NCBI RefSeq assembly: GCF_003985155.1
Contig: NZ_ML133698.1
Location: forward strand, 124,001-188,000
Length of the DNA stretch: 64,000 bases
Reading direction: 5' to 3'
Source: Rhizobium vallis
GTDB lineage: Bacteria; Pseudomonadota; Alphaproteobacteria; Rhizobiales; Rhizobiaceae
The position numbers were made by a program, and so were the translations under genes. Shown here piece after piece: positions 45,649 through 54,660 of this stretch; position 1 is the first letter of the stretch, and each line of letters begins with the position of its first letter. Below the pieces are notes generated by a model. The model was given only the letters and a program-made list of their open reading frames with translations, did no database searches and had not been told where the DNA came from.

Positions 45649-48600
45649 GATGCTGCCTTCGTTTCAATAGGCAATGTGAAGATCAACGTCGCTCCGCGCG
45701 GTTCGTTCTTCTCCGCCCACAATCTTCCGCCGTGCAGCTCGACGATCGAGCGGCAGATCGCCAGCCCCATACCCATGCCGTTTTGCTTCGTCGTGAAGAA
45801 CGGCTCGAACATCTTCTCGGGAAACTCGATGCCCTGGCCGTGATCGCGGATCTCGGTCTGGATGGCATTTCCGGTCTGCCGCACGCGGATCTCGATCAGC
45901 CTATCGCTTGTCACATCAAGCGCGTCGATGCCGTTGCGGATGAGATTGATCAGAACCTGCTGGATCTGGATGCGATCGATCGCGATGAACGGCAGATTGC
46001 CTTCAATTTGCATGTCGATGCGAACGCGCCGCCGCCAGGCCTCGTCGGCCATCAGGCCACGCACTTCGTCGATGATGCTGGAGAGCGTCGTCTGGATCTT
46101 CGTGTCCGCAGATTGTTTGAACAGGGCGCGAATGCGGCTGACGACATCAGCCGCCGAGTTGGCGTCCCGGATGATGCGCTCGACCGTCTTCTGCGCCCGC
46201 TCCATATTCGGCGGCTCGGCCATGAGCCAGCGCTGGCAGGCATGCGAATTCGCCACGACGGCAGCGAGCGGCTGGTTCACCTCATGGGCGATGGAGGCCG
46301 AAAGCTCGGCAAGGCTCGCCGCCTGGCTTGCCCGCGCCAGTCCCTCCTGCGCCCGGCGCAGCTCTTCCTGGGCCTGAACCTCGCCGTCGATGTCGAGGCA
46401 TATGACGTTCCACTGGACGATGATGCCTTCGGCATTGCGCATCGGCGCGGCACGCGTTTCGACCCAGCGATATTCGCCATCGAACCGGCGCAGGCGATGC
46501 TTGCGCGCATAGGGTTCTCCGGTCGCCAGGCAATGGGCATATTTCGCCTTGACCTCGGCCACGTCGTCGGGATGAACGCCGGCGTCGAGCGTGCCGGCCA
46601 GGCGCGACTTGCCGGTTCCGTCAAGCTCTTCGAGTTTGTATCCGAGAAAGTCGCGCAGCTGAGGATTGCGATAGACCGGCTCTCCATCGGGCGCAGCGCA
46701 ATCGATCATGGCCGGCAGCGTTTCGACGATCTGCCAAAGCGAGCGCTCCCTCTCCCGCAGCGCTTCCTCGACGCGCAGCTGATCGTCGATGTCATGGGTG
46801 AGACCGTACCACTGGACGATCTCACCGCTCTCATCCCTGAGCGGCTCGGCGCTGCCTTTCACCCAGCGGTAAACGCCATCGGCGCGCCGCAGGCGATATT
46901 GCTTGGAGAAACGTTCGCCGGTGGAAAGGGAATGATTGAGCGCCTCGACAAGGCTCGCCGTATCGTCGGGATGGACGGCGAGGTCGATGAGTGCCGCCAG
47001 CCGGCTCATGCCGGGTTTCTCCATATCGGCGACGTCGACACCGAGAAAATCGATCAGGCGCTGGTTGAAAAAGGTCGGAGCGCCTTCCGGATCGAGCCGC
47101 CAGAGCAGGCTCGGAACCATATCGACGAGTTGCGAAAGCTCACGCTCCCGATTGCGCAGCGCTTCCTGCGCGCGCATCTCGTCGTCGATGTCGACCGATA
47201 TGACGTACCATTGCACGATCGCGCCGTTTTGATCCCGCAGCGGCTCGGCGCGACCGTCGACCCAGCGATAGGCTCCATCGAAACGGCGCATGCGGTATTT
47301 GATCGTGAAGGGGTCGCCGCTGGAAAGCGAGCGGTGGACCGTCTCGAGCAGCCGCGGTGCATCATCGGGATGAACGAGTGTGTGAATGACCGACGAGAGA
47401 CGGCTCATGCCCGGCCTGTCCATATCGCCGACGTCGAGGCCGAAAAAGTCGATCAGGCGCTTGTTGAAGAAGACCGGTTCGCCGTTCGGTTTCAGGCGGC
47501 GGATCTGGGCCGGAACCATGTCGACCAGTTGCGAGAGTTCGCGCTCACGGTCGCGCAAGGTTTCCAGCGCGCGCACCTCCTCGTCGACGTCGAGAGAAAC
47601 GCCGTACCATTGTACGACCGTCCCGTCGTCGTCACGCCGGGGCTCCACCCTGCATTCCGCCCAGCGATAGACGCCATCCTCTTCGAGCCAGCGGAACCGC
47701 ATGGCGGCGCCGCTGCCGGTCTCAAAACAATTGCGCAGCGTGCGCTGCACGTCGGGCGCATCTTCGGGATAGATCAGCTCCTGCAGGAGCTCATCGATGC
47801 GCGGTTCGGGCCGCGCGTCGAAATTGGCGATGACGGCGTGGAAATGATCCTGATAGCGCTTGTTGAAGTAGATCGATCCGCTCGCCGGCTCGACGCTCCA
47901 GATGCGGACGGGAACGGCGTCGATCATCTGCTGAAGCTGCCGCTCGCTGTGGCGCACCGCCTCTTCGGCATGAACCTGATCGTCGATATCGTGGCAGAGC
48001 CCGTACCATTGGACGATGTTTCCGGCCTGGTCGCGCAAGGGCTCGGCTCGGCTCGACATCCAGCGATAAACGCCGTCGGCGCGGCGGAGCCGATACCGCA
48101 TGACGAAGTTCTCGCCGGTGGCGAGGCTGTCGCGAAGCGCGTCCCTGAACCCGGCTGCATCATCGGGATGAACCGTTGCCTGCAGGACCGCCTCCAGCCG
48201 GCTCATGTCAGGCCTGTCGGCGCCGGCCACATCCATGCCGAGGAAATCGACCATCCGCCTGTTGAAGAAGGTCGGCTCGCCATCGGGCGTCAGGCGCCAG
48301 ACGTGGCTCGGAACCATGTCCACAAGTTGCGAAAGCTCCCGTTCCCGATCGCGCAGCGTCTCGACGCTTTGGCGCAAGGTGAGCACCGCGAGCTGATGCT
48401 GCCTTGATATGGCGGCGACGATGAGCGCCGAAAATGCCGAGATCGCCAGAAAAAGCTGCAGCATGATCTGGTTGTGTTTCTGGGACTCGGGATCGCCGGC
48501 AAACTGGGTGGCGCCCGTTGCCGTGAAGATCGCGGTGATCAGGGCAAGCAGTGCCAGCGATACGGCCGCGCCCTTGAACTCGAAGCGGACCGCGGCCCAG

Positions 48601-49274
48601 AGAAGAGGCGGCATGATGATATAGGCGAAAGGAAGGTAGCCGCTGAGCGAAAGAGCGGCGACACCGAGAAAGATCAGCCCCAGGACGCAAGCTTCGATCC
48701 ATTGCGCGGCCGAGAACCGGGTCTTGCCGCGCCAGCTGTGAAACACGACCAGCGCCAACGGCGCGACGATCAGGATGCCGGTAGCGTCTCCGATCCACCA
48801 GAGAGGCCAGGCCGTCAGGAAGGCCTGCGATTGGATGCCAAACCACGCCAGCGTCGCGCTTCCCACGGTTGCGCTGACGATGGGCGCAATTCCGGCGCTG
48901 ATGATGACGAATGCGAGAACTTCCCGCAGGGTTTCCAGCCGAACCGGGGGTCTCAGGGTTCGGTTCACCAGCGATGCCGCGACCACCGCTTCCAGAGCGT
49001 TGCCGGCATAGATCAACAAGGCGGCCGCCGGCGGACTGTGGAACCACAAGACATTGCTGAAGAGCTCGGCCATGCAGCCACCCACGATCCACCATGGCCA
49101 GCTGCGCCGGGAGGCGAGGATGAGGGTTGCGATGAAAAGCCCGCCCGGAGGCCAGATTGATATACCCGTTCCCGGAACGATTGCGAGCGCCTGGGCAAAG
49201 CCGCAGGCGAGCACATAGGCGGCAATGAAAAGCCCGAGATAGAGAGATTGGGGACGATGCGACCAGATGCTCAT
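45645..49274 (-). CDS. MASE1 sensor histidine kinase with five PAS repeats
   Basis: About 1209 residues from ATG 49274 (GGAGCGG upstream); ATGs at 49334, 49361 and 49412 would lengthen it. Order: MASE1 membrane sensor with about eight spans (GTGISIWPPGGLFIATLIL), then five PAS/PAC units of about 135 residues from roughly 305 to 965, each with ELSQLVDMVP-like starts and IVQWYGL..DIDD-like ends. Then HisKA (SIAHEVNQPLAAV, His997) and HATPase with FFTTKQNGMGMGLAICRS. The class resembles FixL/DctB-type kinases; the kinase phosphorylates the FixJ-like partners. No heme-type PAS motif was recognised. Confidence 0.9.
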   Translation of the reverse strand: MSIWSHRPQSLYLGLFIAAYVLACGFAQALAIVPGTGISIWPPGGLFIATLILASRRSWPWWIVGGCMAELFSNVLWFHSPPAAALLIYAGNALEAVVAASLVNRTLRPPVRLETLREVLAFVIISAGIAPIVSATVGSATLAWFGIQSQAFLTAWPLWWIGDATGILIVAPLALVVFHSWRGKTRFSAAQWIEACVLGLIFLGVAALSLSGYLPFAYIIMPPLLWAAVRFEFKGAAVSLALLALITAIFTATGATQFAGDPESQKHNQIMLQLFLAISAFSALIVAAISRQHQLAVLTLRQSVETLRDRERELSQLVDMVPSHVWRLTPDGEPTFFNRRMVDFLGMDVAGADRPDMSRLEAVLQATVHPDDAAGFRDALRDSLATGENFVMRYRLRRADGVYRWMSSRAEPLRDQAGNIVQWYGLCHDIDDQVHAEEAVRHSERQLQQMIDAVPVRIWSVEPASGSIYFNKRYQDHFHAVIANFDARPEPRIDELLQELIYPEDAPDVQRTLRNCFETGSGAAMRFRWLEEDGVYRWAECRVEPRRDDDGTVVQWYGVSLDVDEEVRALETLRDRERELSQLVDMVPAQIRRLKPNGEPVFFNKRLIDFFGLDVGDMDRPGMSRLSSVIHTLVHPDDAPRLLETVHRSLSSGDPFTIKYRMRRFDGAYRWVDGRAEPLRDQNGAIVQWYVISVDIDDEMRAQEALRNRERELSQLVDMVPSLLWRLDPEGAPTFFNQRLIDFLGVDVADMEKPGMSRLAALIDLAVHPDDTASLVEALNHSLSTGERFSKQYRLRRADGVYRWVKGSAEPLRDESGEIVQWYGLTHDIDDQLRVEEALRERERSLWQIVETLPAMIDCAAPDGEPVYRNPQLRDFLGYKLEELDGTGKSRLAGTLDAGVHPDDVAEVKAKYAHCLATGEPYARKHRLRRFDGEYRWVETRAAPMRNAEGIIVQWNVICLDIDGEVQAQEELRRAQEGLARASQAASLAELSASIAHEVNQPLAAVVANSHACQRWLMAEPPNMERAQKTVERIIRDANSAADVVSRIRALFKQSADTKIQTTLSSIIDEVRGLMADEAWRRRVRIDMQIEGNLPFIAIDRIQIQQVLINLIRNGIDALDVTSDRLIEIRVRQTGNAIQTEIRDHGQGIEFPEKMFEPFFTTKQNGMGMGLAICRSIVELHGGRLWAEKNEPRGATLIFTLPIETKAAS

Positions 49275-49622
49275 GACCAACCGCTCCGGCCGGACAGACA
49301 AGGCCGGGGGATCGTCAGTTTCTGCAGCAGTCATTGTCGATTTCGGGGCCGGCGAGCTCATGTTACGAACCGTAATCCCGCTACAGCACAACCGCAACTC
49401 ATGGAAACCCATAGATTGCGCGGGGATGTAGCCGGGATTCTAGGCGCGAACGGGACCGGAAGACAGTTGCTTTTCCCGCTGAGACAGCCTGGACTTCGGT
49501 TTGGCTTGCCTATGCCTAAAGGTTAGGGCGCAAGACCTCAGGCATGATGGAAGACGTGCGGCTTTCCGGTCATTGTCGATGCGAGCGAGGCATTGAAGAC
49601 GAGACGCAACAGAGGGTCCGAC
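49275..49622. other. Divergent intergenic region
   Basis: 348 bases between the kinase and the NmrA-like gene; part may be kinase N-terminus if a more upstream start is used. No convincing promoter or palindrome seen. Confidence 0.35.
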
Positions 49623-50375
49623 ATGAAGATCATGGTAGCGGGAGCAAGCGGCCTTATCGGAACGCAACTCACGGCGGAGCTGCGCCGGTCAGGTCATGAT
49701 GTTATGGCCGCATCCCTATCGTTCGGGGTCGACACGGTGACCCGCAAGGGCCTCGAGGCGGCGATGGCAGGAGCCGAAATCGTCATCGACGTGACCAATG
49801 CCGACTCCTTCGGCGACAGTTCGGCGTTCGAGTTCTTCAGGGCCTCGACGAAGAACCTGCTTGCGGCCGCGGCGCGAGCAGGCGTCGGGCACTATCTCGC
49901 GCTCTCCGTGGTCGGCACGCCGCATCTTGTCGAAAGCGATTATTTCCGTGCGAAAGCCGTGCAGGAAAATCTCATCCGCGCCTCGGACCGGCCCTATACG
50001 ATCCTGCGTTCGACGCAGTTCTACGAATTCATAAACGGATTGATCGACATTGGCGCCGAAGGCGATCTCCTTCGATTGCCTCCGGCCGCCATGAGGCCGG
50101 TCGCCGCCCGGGAAGTCGCCGCATTCCTGGCGGAACTGGCGACCGGCAATCCATTGCGCGATATCGTTGAGATCGGTGGCCCGGAACAGTTCGGCATCGA
50201 TGAAATCGCCCGGATCTATCTCGCCGCAGACGAAGATCAGCGGCAGGTGGTGACCGATCCCTCCGTGTCCTATTTCGGCGTCGAGCTGACCGGCAGCGTC
50301 CTGCTTCCAGGCGCCGCGGCGCGCAGGGCGACCGAGAAGCTCTCCGACTGGCTCTACCAATCGACGGCCGCCTAG
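49623..50375 (+). CDS. NmrA-like NAD(P)-binding protein
   Basis: 250 residues from ATG 49623 (GAGGGT upstream). The N-terminus is a Rossmann start (MKIMVAGASGLIGTQLTAEL), and the body follows NmrA/atypical SDR sequences (GVGHYLALSVVGTPHL, DRPYTILRSTQFYEFING, RPVAAREVAAFLAEL). The catalytic Tyr-x3-Lys is not evident, so it may be a redox sensor or have reductase activity on unknown substrate. Monocistronic. Confidence 0.85.
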   Translation: MKIMVAGASGLIGTQLTAELRRSGHDVMAASLSFGVDTVTRKGLEAAMAGAEIVIDVTNADSFGDSSAFEFFRASTKNLLAAAARAGVGHYLALSVVGTPHLVESDYFRAKAVQENLIRASDRPYTILRSTQFYEFINGLIDIGAEGDLLRLPPAAMRPVAAREVAAFLAELATGNPLRDIVEIGGPEQFGIDEIARIYLAADEDQRQVVTDPSVSYFGVELTGSVLLPGAAARRATEKLSDWLYQSTAA

Positions 50376-50403
50376 CCGCCGGGATTGAATTTAATCGAGC
50401 GAG

Positions 50404-50431
50404 GTAATACCTTTGAGAAGAAGAGTATTAC
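50404..50431. promoter_or_regulatory. Inverted repeat upstream of vapB
   Basis: GTAATAC (50404-50410) and GTATTAC (50425-50431) are exact inverted copies, starts 21 bases apart, ending 13 bases before the antitoxin start. A likely binding site for the AbrB-type antitoxin. Confidence 0.55.
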
Positions 50432-50444
50432 AAAGGCGTTCGAC

Positions 50445-50678
50445 ATGGCCACGACCGTTACCGCCAAAGGGCAGGTGACCATACCCAAGCCCGTTCGGGA
50501 TCTGCTCGGCATCGCTCCCGGCAGCCAGGTCGATTTTCATCGTGCGGCCGATGGCAGCGTGGTGCTGACGCGCGCCGATAAGAAACGGCCGGAGAGCCGC
50601 TTCGAAAAGCTGCGCGGCCACGCCGGCAAGGGCCTCGATACCGACGCCATCATGGCTTTGACGCGCGGCGAAACGTGA
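50445..50678 (+). CDS. vapB: AbrB/MazE-type antitoxin (VapB)
   Basis: 77 residues from ATG 50445 (AAAGG upstream). The swapped-hairpin DNA-binding fold is clear: TTVTAKGQVTIPKPVRDLLGIAPGSQVDF. The C-terminal part (SRFEKLRGHAGKGLDTDAIMALTRGE) should wrap the toxin. The TGA overlaps the toxin's GTG start (GTGA). Antitoxin with autoregulation. Confidence 0.88.
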   Translation: MATTVTAKGQVTIPKPVRDLLGIAPGSQVDFHRAADGSVVLTRADKKRPESRFEKLRGHAGKGLDTDAIMALTRGET

Positions 50679-51079
50679 CATTCGTCGATACCAATGTTCT
50701 GCTCGATCTCGTGACCGACGACCCGAAATGGTCGGACTGGTCGATCGCCCAGCTCGAGGCGGCAAGCATCGAAGGCCCCTTGCTGATCAACGACGTGATC
50801 TATGCCGAACTCGCGGTCCGCTACGAAAGGATCGAGACCCTCGAAGCTCTTCTCGACGAGGCCGGCATCGAAATGACGCCGATACCGAAGGCCGCCCTGT
50901 TTCTCGCGGGCAAGGTCTTCACCCAGTATCGGAAGGCGGGCGGAACGCGCACCGGCGTCCTTCCCGATTTCTTCATCGGCGCTCACGCAGCCGTGCAGCG
51001 GTTGCCGCTTCTGACACGAGATGTCGGCTGCTATCGCACCTATTTCCCGTCATTGAAACTGATAGCGCCCGCTTCCTGA
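50675..51079 (+). CDS. vapC: PIN-domain toxin (VapC)
   Basis: 134 residues, GTG start within the antitoxin stop. PIN-domain acidic residues are present: Asp in FVDTNVLLDL, Glu in VIYAELAVRY, Asp in LPDFFIGAHA and Asp in LTRDVGCYRTYFP. VapC toxins cut tRNA or rRNA. All catalytic positions are kept, so the pair looks functional and may stabilise the plasmid. Confidence 0.9.
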   Translation: MTFVDTNVLLDLVTDDPKWSDWSIAQLEAASIEGPLLINDVIYAELAVRYERIETLEALLDEAGIEMTPIPKAALFLAGKVFTQYRKAGGTRTGVLPDFFIGAHAAVQRLPLLTRDVGCYRTYFPSLKLIAPAS

Positions 51080-51186
51080 ATTTTCGACGGCCGAAGCTTT
51101 TAAAAAACCTTCATGAAAGCTCAGGGTTGAAATCGCCGCAACCGGCTCCAGATCCCGTCGGCGGCAGCCAACGAAGGGGACGGAGC

Positions 51187-52515
51187 ATGGTCGATGGGGA
51201 ATGGGGAAACGCGCACAACGATCGGGTCTGCCGGTTCAGGTCTGCTTTGGGTTTTGTTCTCGGCCTCCTTTTCCTCCTCGTCTGCCCGCAGGCATTTGCG
51301 GCATCCGCCGATATCGGCGGTTTGACGGTGAGCCTGCCTGATGCTGCCGCCGGCTGGAGGAAAGCCGGCAAGGGCGATCTCTTCATGCTGCAGAAGGATT
51401 TTTCACAGACGGGGGACGACAAGCGCGGCAGCGCGTTGATCCAGATCTCCACGCCCATCCCGGCAGCACGCAGTTCGCTCCCGGCCGGCCTCAAGTCCTT
51501 CGTCGCGACGCTTCCCGAAATGGCCAAGGAAGACATTCTGATCAAGCATTACGGGGTCACCGTGAACGGCCACGATATCCGCGTGGAGGAACGCTGCTGC
51601 GTTCAGCAGCAGGAGATAAGCATCAAGCAGATCGTCGTCGGCATCGCCGGCGACAAGCGGCAGGCCTATCTGCAACTCTTGCTGTTGAACCTCAGCGGCG
51701 ACAGAGGCAATAGCGCCGAGGCCTATTTCGAGGCTATCGTGCGTTCCGTGAAGCTCAATCCTTCCGACAAGGATTTCGATCTCGCGCCCGCAAGCGACGA
51801 CGGCGGGCTCGAGGGCGTCTTCACCCATCTCGATACCGGCGTTCGGCCGAATGTCTTCGGCGGCATGGACCTCTATTCCGACAGCGAGATCAACATTTTC
51901 GACCCGAAAGGCCTGTTCAGCACCGAACTGCCGAAGGGCGGCCGGAGCATCGTCGAGCACTGCAAGGACAATCCGACCGATTGCGGCCTCTACAGGCTCG
52001 CGGGCGGCGGGTTCTTCTCGTCGGCCGGGTTGATCGAAATGCGCAGCGTCACCTCTCCCTACGGGACGATCGAGATCGAGACCAAGAGCTTCTCGAAGAA
52101 GGGGCAGGACCTGGTGATCGCCGACGAAGACTATCGCGCCGTGCCGCGGTTCGAGGATGGCGCCACGCTTGACGGCACATGGGTCTATACCTTCGCATCG
52201 AGCGGCATGACCATGACCTCCTCGGGATCGGTCGCCGCCAGCCGCGTGCTGACGTTACATAAAAACGGCGTTTTCGAACGCACCGGCTGGTCCGGCGTCT
52301 CGATGACCAATGAGATCGGCGGATCGCAAACCGGCGTCACCACCTCAGGCGACCGGCCTGGTTCAAGCGGACGCTACAGGCTTTCGGGCTATCGCCTCGA
52401 CCTAACCGATACGAGCGGCAAGACGGAGAGCATGAGCATCTTCGAACCTGATAAAGGCTCGGATGGACTGCTGGTTATCAACGGCACCAGCTACCTGAAG
52501 GATGATGGGGGCTAA
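51187..52515 (+). CDS. Secreted protein of unknown family
   Basis: 442 residues from ATG 51187, with GGGGACGGAGC upstream. A signal peptide is likely (FVLGLLFLLVCPQAFAA-S near residue 39, after an unusually long polar start). The mature protein has two parts: residues about 40-210 with a two-Cys pair (RCCVQQQ) and 220-440 rich in Gly/Ser/Thr strands (TLDGTWVYTFASSGMTM, SGRYRLSGYRLDL), resembling lipocalin-like or beta-rich stress proteins. No family recognised. Confidence 0.6.
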   Translation: MVDGEWGNAHNDRVCRFRSALGFVLGLLFLLVCPQAFAASADIGGLTVSLPDAAAGWRKAGKGDLFMLQKDFSQTGDDKRGSALIQISTPIPAARSSLPAGLKSFVATLPEMAKEDILIKHYGVTVNGHDIRVEERCCVQQQEISIKQIVVGIAGDKRQAYLQLLLLNLSGDRGNSAEAYFEAIVRSVKLNPSDKDFDLAPASDDGGLEGVFTHLDTGVRPNVFGGMDLYSDSEINIFDPKGLFSTELPKGGRSIVEHCKDNPTDCGLYRLAGGGFFSSAGLIEMRSVTSPYGTIEIETKSFSKKGQDLVIADEDYRAVPRFEDGATLDGTWVYTFASSGMTMTSSGSVAASRVLTLHKNGVFERTGWSGVSMTNEIGGSQTGVTTSGDRPGSSGRYRLSGYRLDLTDTSGKTESMSIFEPDKGSDGLLVINGTSYLKDDGG

Positions 52516-52705
52516 CAGGAGCGCGCCCACAACCCGTCTCCAGATTTAACTTGCCTTGAATTCTGCGAGTCTTTTTATTTGCATCTATCGATTGAATTTT
52601 AGCACTTTTGATCGAGGTATAGCATTCATAGACTCAGTTTTGATGAAAAACGTCATTTTCTCCTCGATCATTCTGTTTTCAAAATTATCGGAAAAGGCTG
52701 CCCTG

Positions 52706-54439
52706 ATGCGGGGGCTTCTGCTTTCCGCTCTTCTGTTATTGCTGTGTGCTTGCAGTAATTTTACCAGGGAGTTTGATGTTTATTCCGCTGACAGCACTAT
52801 CCTCGTGTCCAGCGATGGGAGCGCTCGCGTATCAGAGACGTTCAAGATTTTCGCCAAGCAAGAGTCCAACTATGGCGGTGTCTATGTCGATATCCCTCAG
52901 CGGTTCATCGATGCCGACAATCGTGCTCATTGGAGAGATTTCAGTCTGCTATCGACAAGTCGCGACGGATCTCCCGAGTACCACTTCAGGGAGCAAAGCT
53001 TGGAGGGCTATTCGGTCTATGTCGGTGAAAGGCGTTGCAGAAGTTGTAGTCCGAGATTTCATCTCGGTTTGAACACGATAACGATCGACTACAGGTTGGG
53101 CCGGCTGGTTCAGGAAGACGCAGCGCGTCAGACGCTGGTCTTGCCGGCGTTCATGGGCAGCGTTCATGACCGCGGAGCCGCAAAGACAATCCTTGTCACG
53201 ATACCCGCAGGCGGGACTTTGCGGTCCTCTCAAGGTGAGCATGCGGGTTATGATGTAACCTGGCGCTCGCCGACAGAGCTGACGATATCTATACCGCTTG
53301 GTAAGGCGGATCGAACACTGCCGGGGATCGAGATTGAATATCCGGTGGGGACCTTTCTTCCCGCAACAAACGCACAGCTTCTCAGTTGGTGGCTTTCCGA
53401 TCACCTATTGATTTTTGCAAGCCTGATAGGCCCAGCGATTGCGGCCATCTTTACCGGATTTCGGCTTCGGCGGAGCTATCGACTAAATCGAATATCCTGG
53501 CCCGACATCGATGGAAAACTGATCGAAAGAACGTCGCCCGTTCTTGCCGCCTATCTGCATTTTCGCTGGGAGAAAACTGCGGACAGGCCGGCTTTCCTAG
53601 CATCCTTGTGCCGACTGGCGATTGCGAAAAGACTTCGCATCTCCAGTCTCGGGGAGGACGCCGAGGTGTCTGACGTGCTTCCGTATAACGCGAGGAGGAA
53701 ACCCGGCGTCAAACGGCCAAGCCTTGCCTTTCCGCTCCATGTAGTCCTGGACCGAATCCGCAAACATCCATCTGACAATGGCAACTGCTCGGCGGCTGAT
53801 GTCTTCCATGGTGCCGGCGATGAATTGAGAGCTGCGGCTTCCAGCGAGTATCGGCAAAAAAGAGGCGAGGGTATCAAGACATATGTCTGGACCTTTTGCG
53901 TGATTATGGCTGTCAGTGCGGTGGTTGCCTATCTATCCGGGCTCGTGGTTTTCTCATTGGCTATGTTTGCAATCCCAATCACGGTAATGGCGCTGATCAC
54001 AGCTTTGCTGCATCCGGAGAAAGCCATCGAAATTGGAGGATCTGCACGAGCAAAGTCGATTTTCAGCATATTCGTCGGAATGCCTTTCCTCCTTATTAGC
54101 TCGACTTACTACGTATCGAAGTATCCGCCCTCCGGCGACAAGTTGCCCTACCTTGCCGCGATCTGTGTCGATGTTGCCGGGAGCATTCTTGTTGTTGCGA
54201 TGATTAGGCTTCCTACGCTCAGTCAAATACGGATTCGCGCCAACTTGCAGACGTTGCGACGCTATATGCTCGGGCAAGCCAGCGGCCAGGAGATGTCCGT
54301 TGCGGTTTATGAACGCTATTTGCCTTACGCCATCGCATTCGATCTTGAGCACGGTTGGAGCGAGGTATTCGATGCTTGGCGACAAGCCAACGGCATCGCT
54401 TCATACGCTCCTGATTGGCTGAGCGGGCCTGAACCATAG
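52706..54439 (+). CDS. DUF2207-like membrane lipoprotein
   Basis: 577 residues from ATG 52706 (AAAGG upstream); a longer frame begins at 52556. Lipobox LLCACS gives an outer or inner membrane anchor. The N-terminal domain (STILVSSDGSARVSETFKI, NYGGVYVDIPQRF) and the C-terminal end (YERYLPYAIAFDLEHGWSEVFDAW) are DUF2207-like, separated by about four membrane spans. Base use is more AT-rich than in the neighbours (TTT, ATT, CTT codons), so recent transfer is possible. Function unknown; DUF2207 proteins lie in the cell envelope. Confidence 0.7.
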   Translation: MRGLLLSALLLLLCACSNFTREFDVYSADSTILVSSDGSARVSETFKIFAKQESNYGGVYVDIPQRFIDADNRAHWRDFSLLSTSRDGSPEYHFREQSLEGYSVYVGERRCRSCSPRFHLGLNTITIDYRLGRLVQEDAARQTLVLPAFMGSVHDRGAAKTILVTIPAGGTLRSSQGEHAGYDVTWRSPTELTISIPLGKADRTLPGIEIEYPVGTFLPATNAQLLSWWLSDHLLIFASLIGPAIAAIFTGFRLRRSYRLNRISWPDIDGKLIERTSPVLAAYLHFRWEKTADRPAFLASLCRLAIAKRLRISSLGEDAEVSDVLPYNARRKPGVKRPSLAFPLHVVLDRIRKHPSDNGNCSAADVFHGAGDELRAAASSEYRQKRGEGIKTYVWTFCVIMAVSAVVAYLSGLVVFSLAMFAIPITVMALITALLHPEKAIEIGGSARAKSIFSIFVGMPFLLISSTYYVSKYPPSGDKLPYLAAICVDVAGSILVVAMIRLPTLSQIRIRANLQTLRRYMLGQASGQEMSVAVYERYLPYAIAFDLEHGWSEVFDAWRQANGIASYAPDWLSGPEP

Positions 54440-54545
54440 GCATTTTAGCCGCGGGCTGTGGCCTGTCATTCGCCGAGCCATTTTGGGCCTTTGGCGTTGC
54501 CGACATTGGTGAAATCTGCCTGCGTCCACAGGTGTCGGCACGCGT

Positions 54546-54561
54546 CAAAACAGGCGTTTTG
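54546..54561. repeat. Palindrome upstream of repA
   Basis: CAAAACAGGCGTTTTG is a 6-4-6 inverted repeat in the 220-base gap before repA. It could be part of the repABC control region or a terminator of the gene before it; no T-run follows directly. It does not fit the parS pattern (GTT-N4-GC-N4-AAC). Confidence 0.35.
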
Positions 54562-54596
54562 GTTAAGCGTTTGTAATTCGGTCACGAATCGAGGCA

Positions 54597-54643
54597 TATA
54601 TTAACTGCGCAGCTGAAGCGCTTTCGTTCAAAATTGCGCAGTT
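54597..54643 (+). promoter_or_regulatory. repABC promoter/operator region
   Basis: TATATT (54597-54602) is a possible -10 box; no good -35 box is spaced 17 bases upstream. Right after it AACTGCGCA (54603-54611) and TGCGCAGTT (54635-54643) are perfect inverted repeats flanking the likely transcription start. RepA-RepB autorepression normally acts here. Assignment is by position. Confidence 0.45.
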
Positions 54644-54660
54644 GCCTGGGGAAAGAGATC

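Noticed and set aside
46052..48396. Repeats at about 400-base spacing as a tandem DNA repeat
   Set aside because: Explained by the five PAS domains at protein level; not a separate DNA element.
45732..48407. Long plus-strand frame over the histidine kinase
   Set aside because: Antisense shadow of the PAS repeats; repeated sequence in it only mirrors the kinase repeats.
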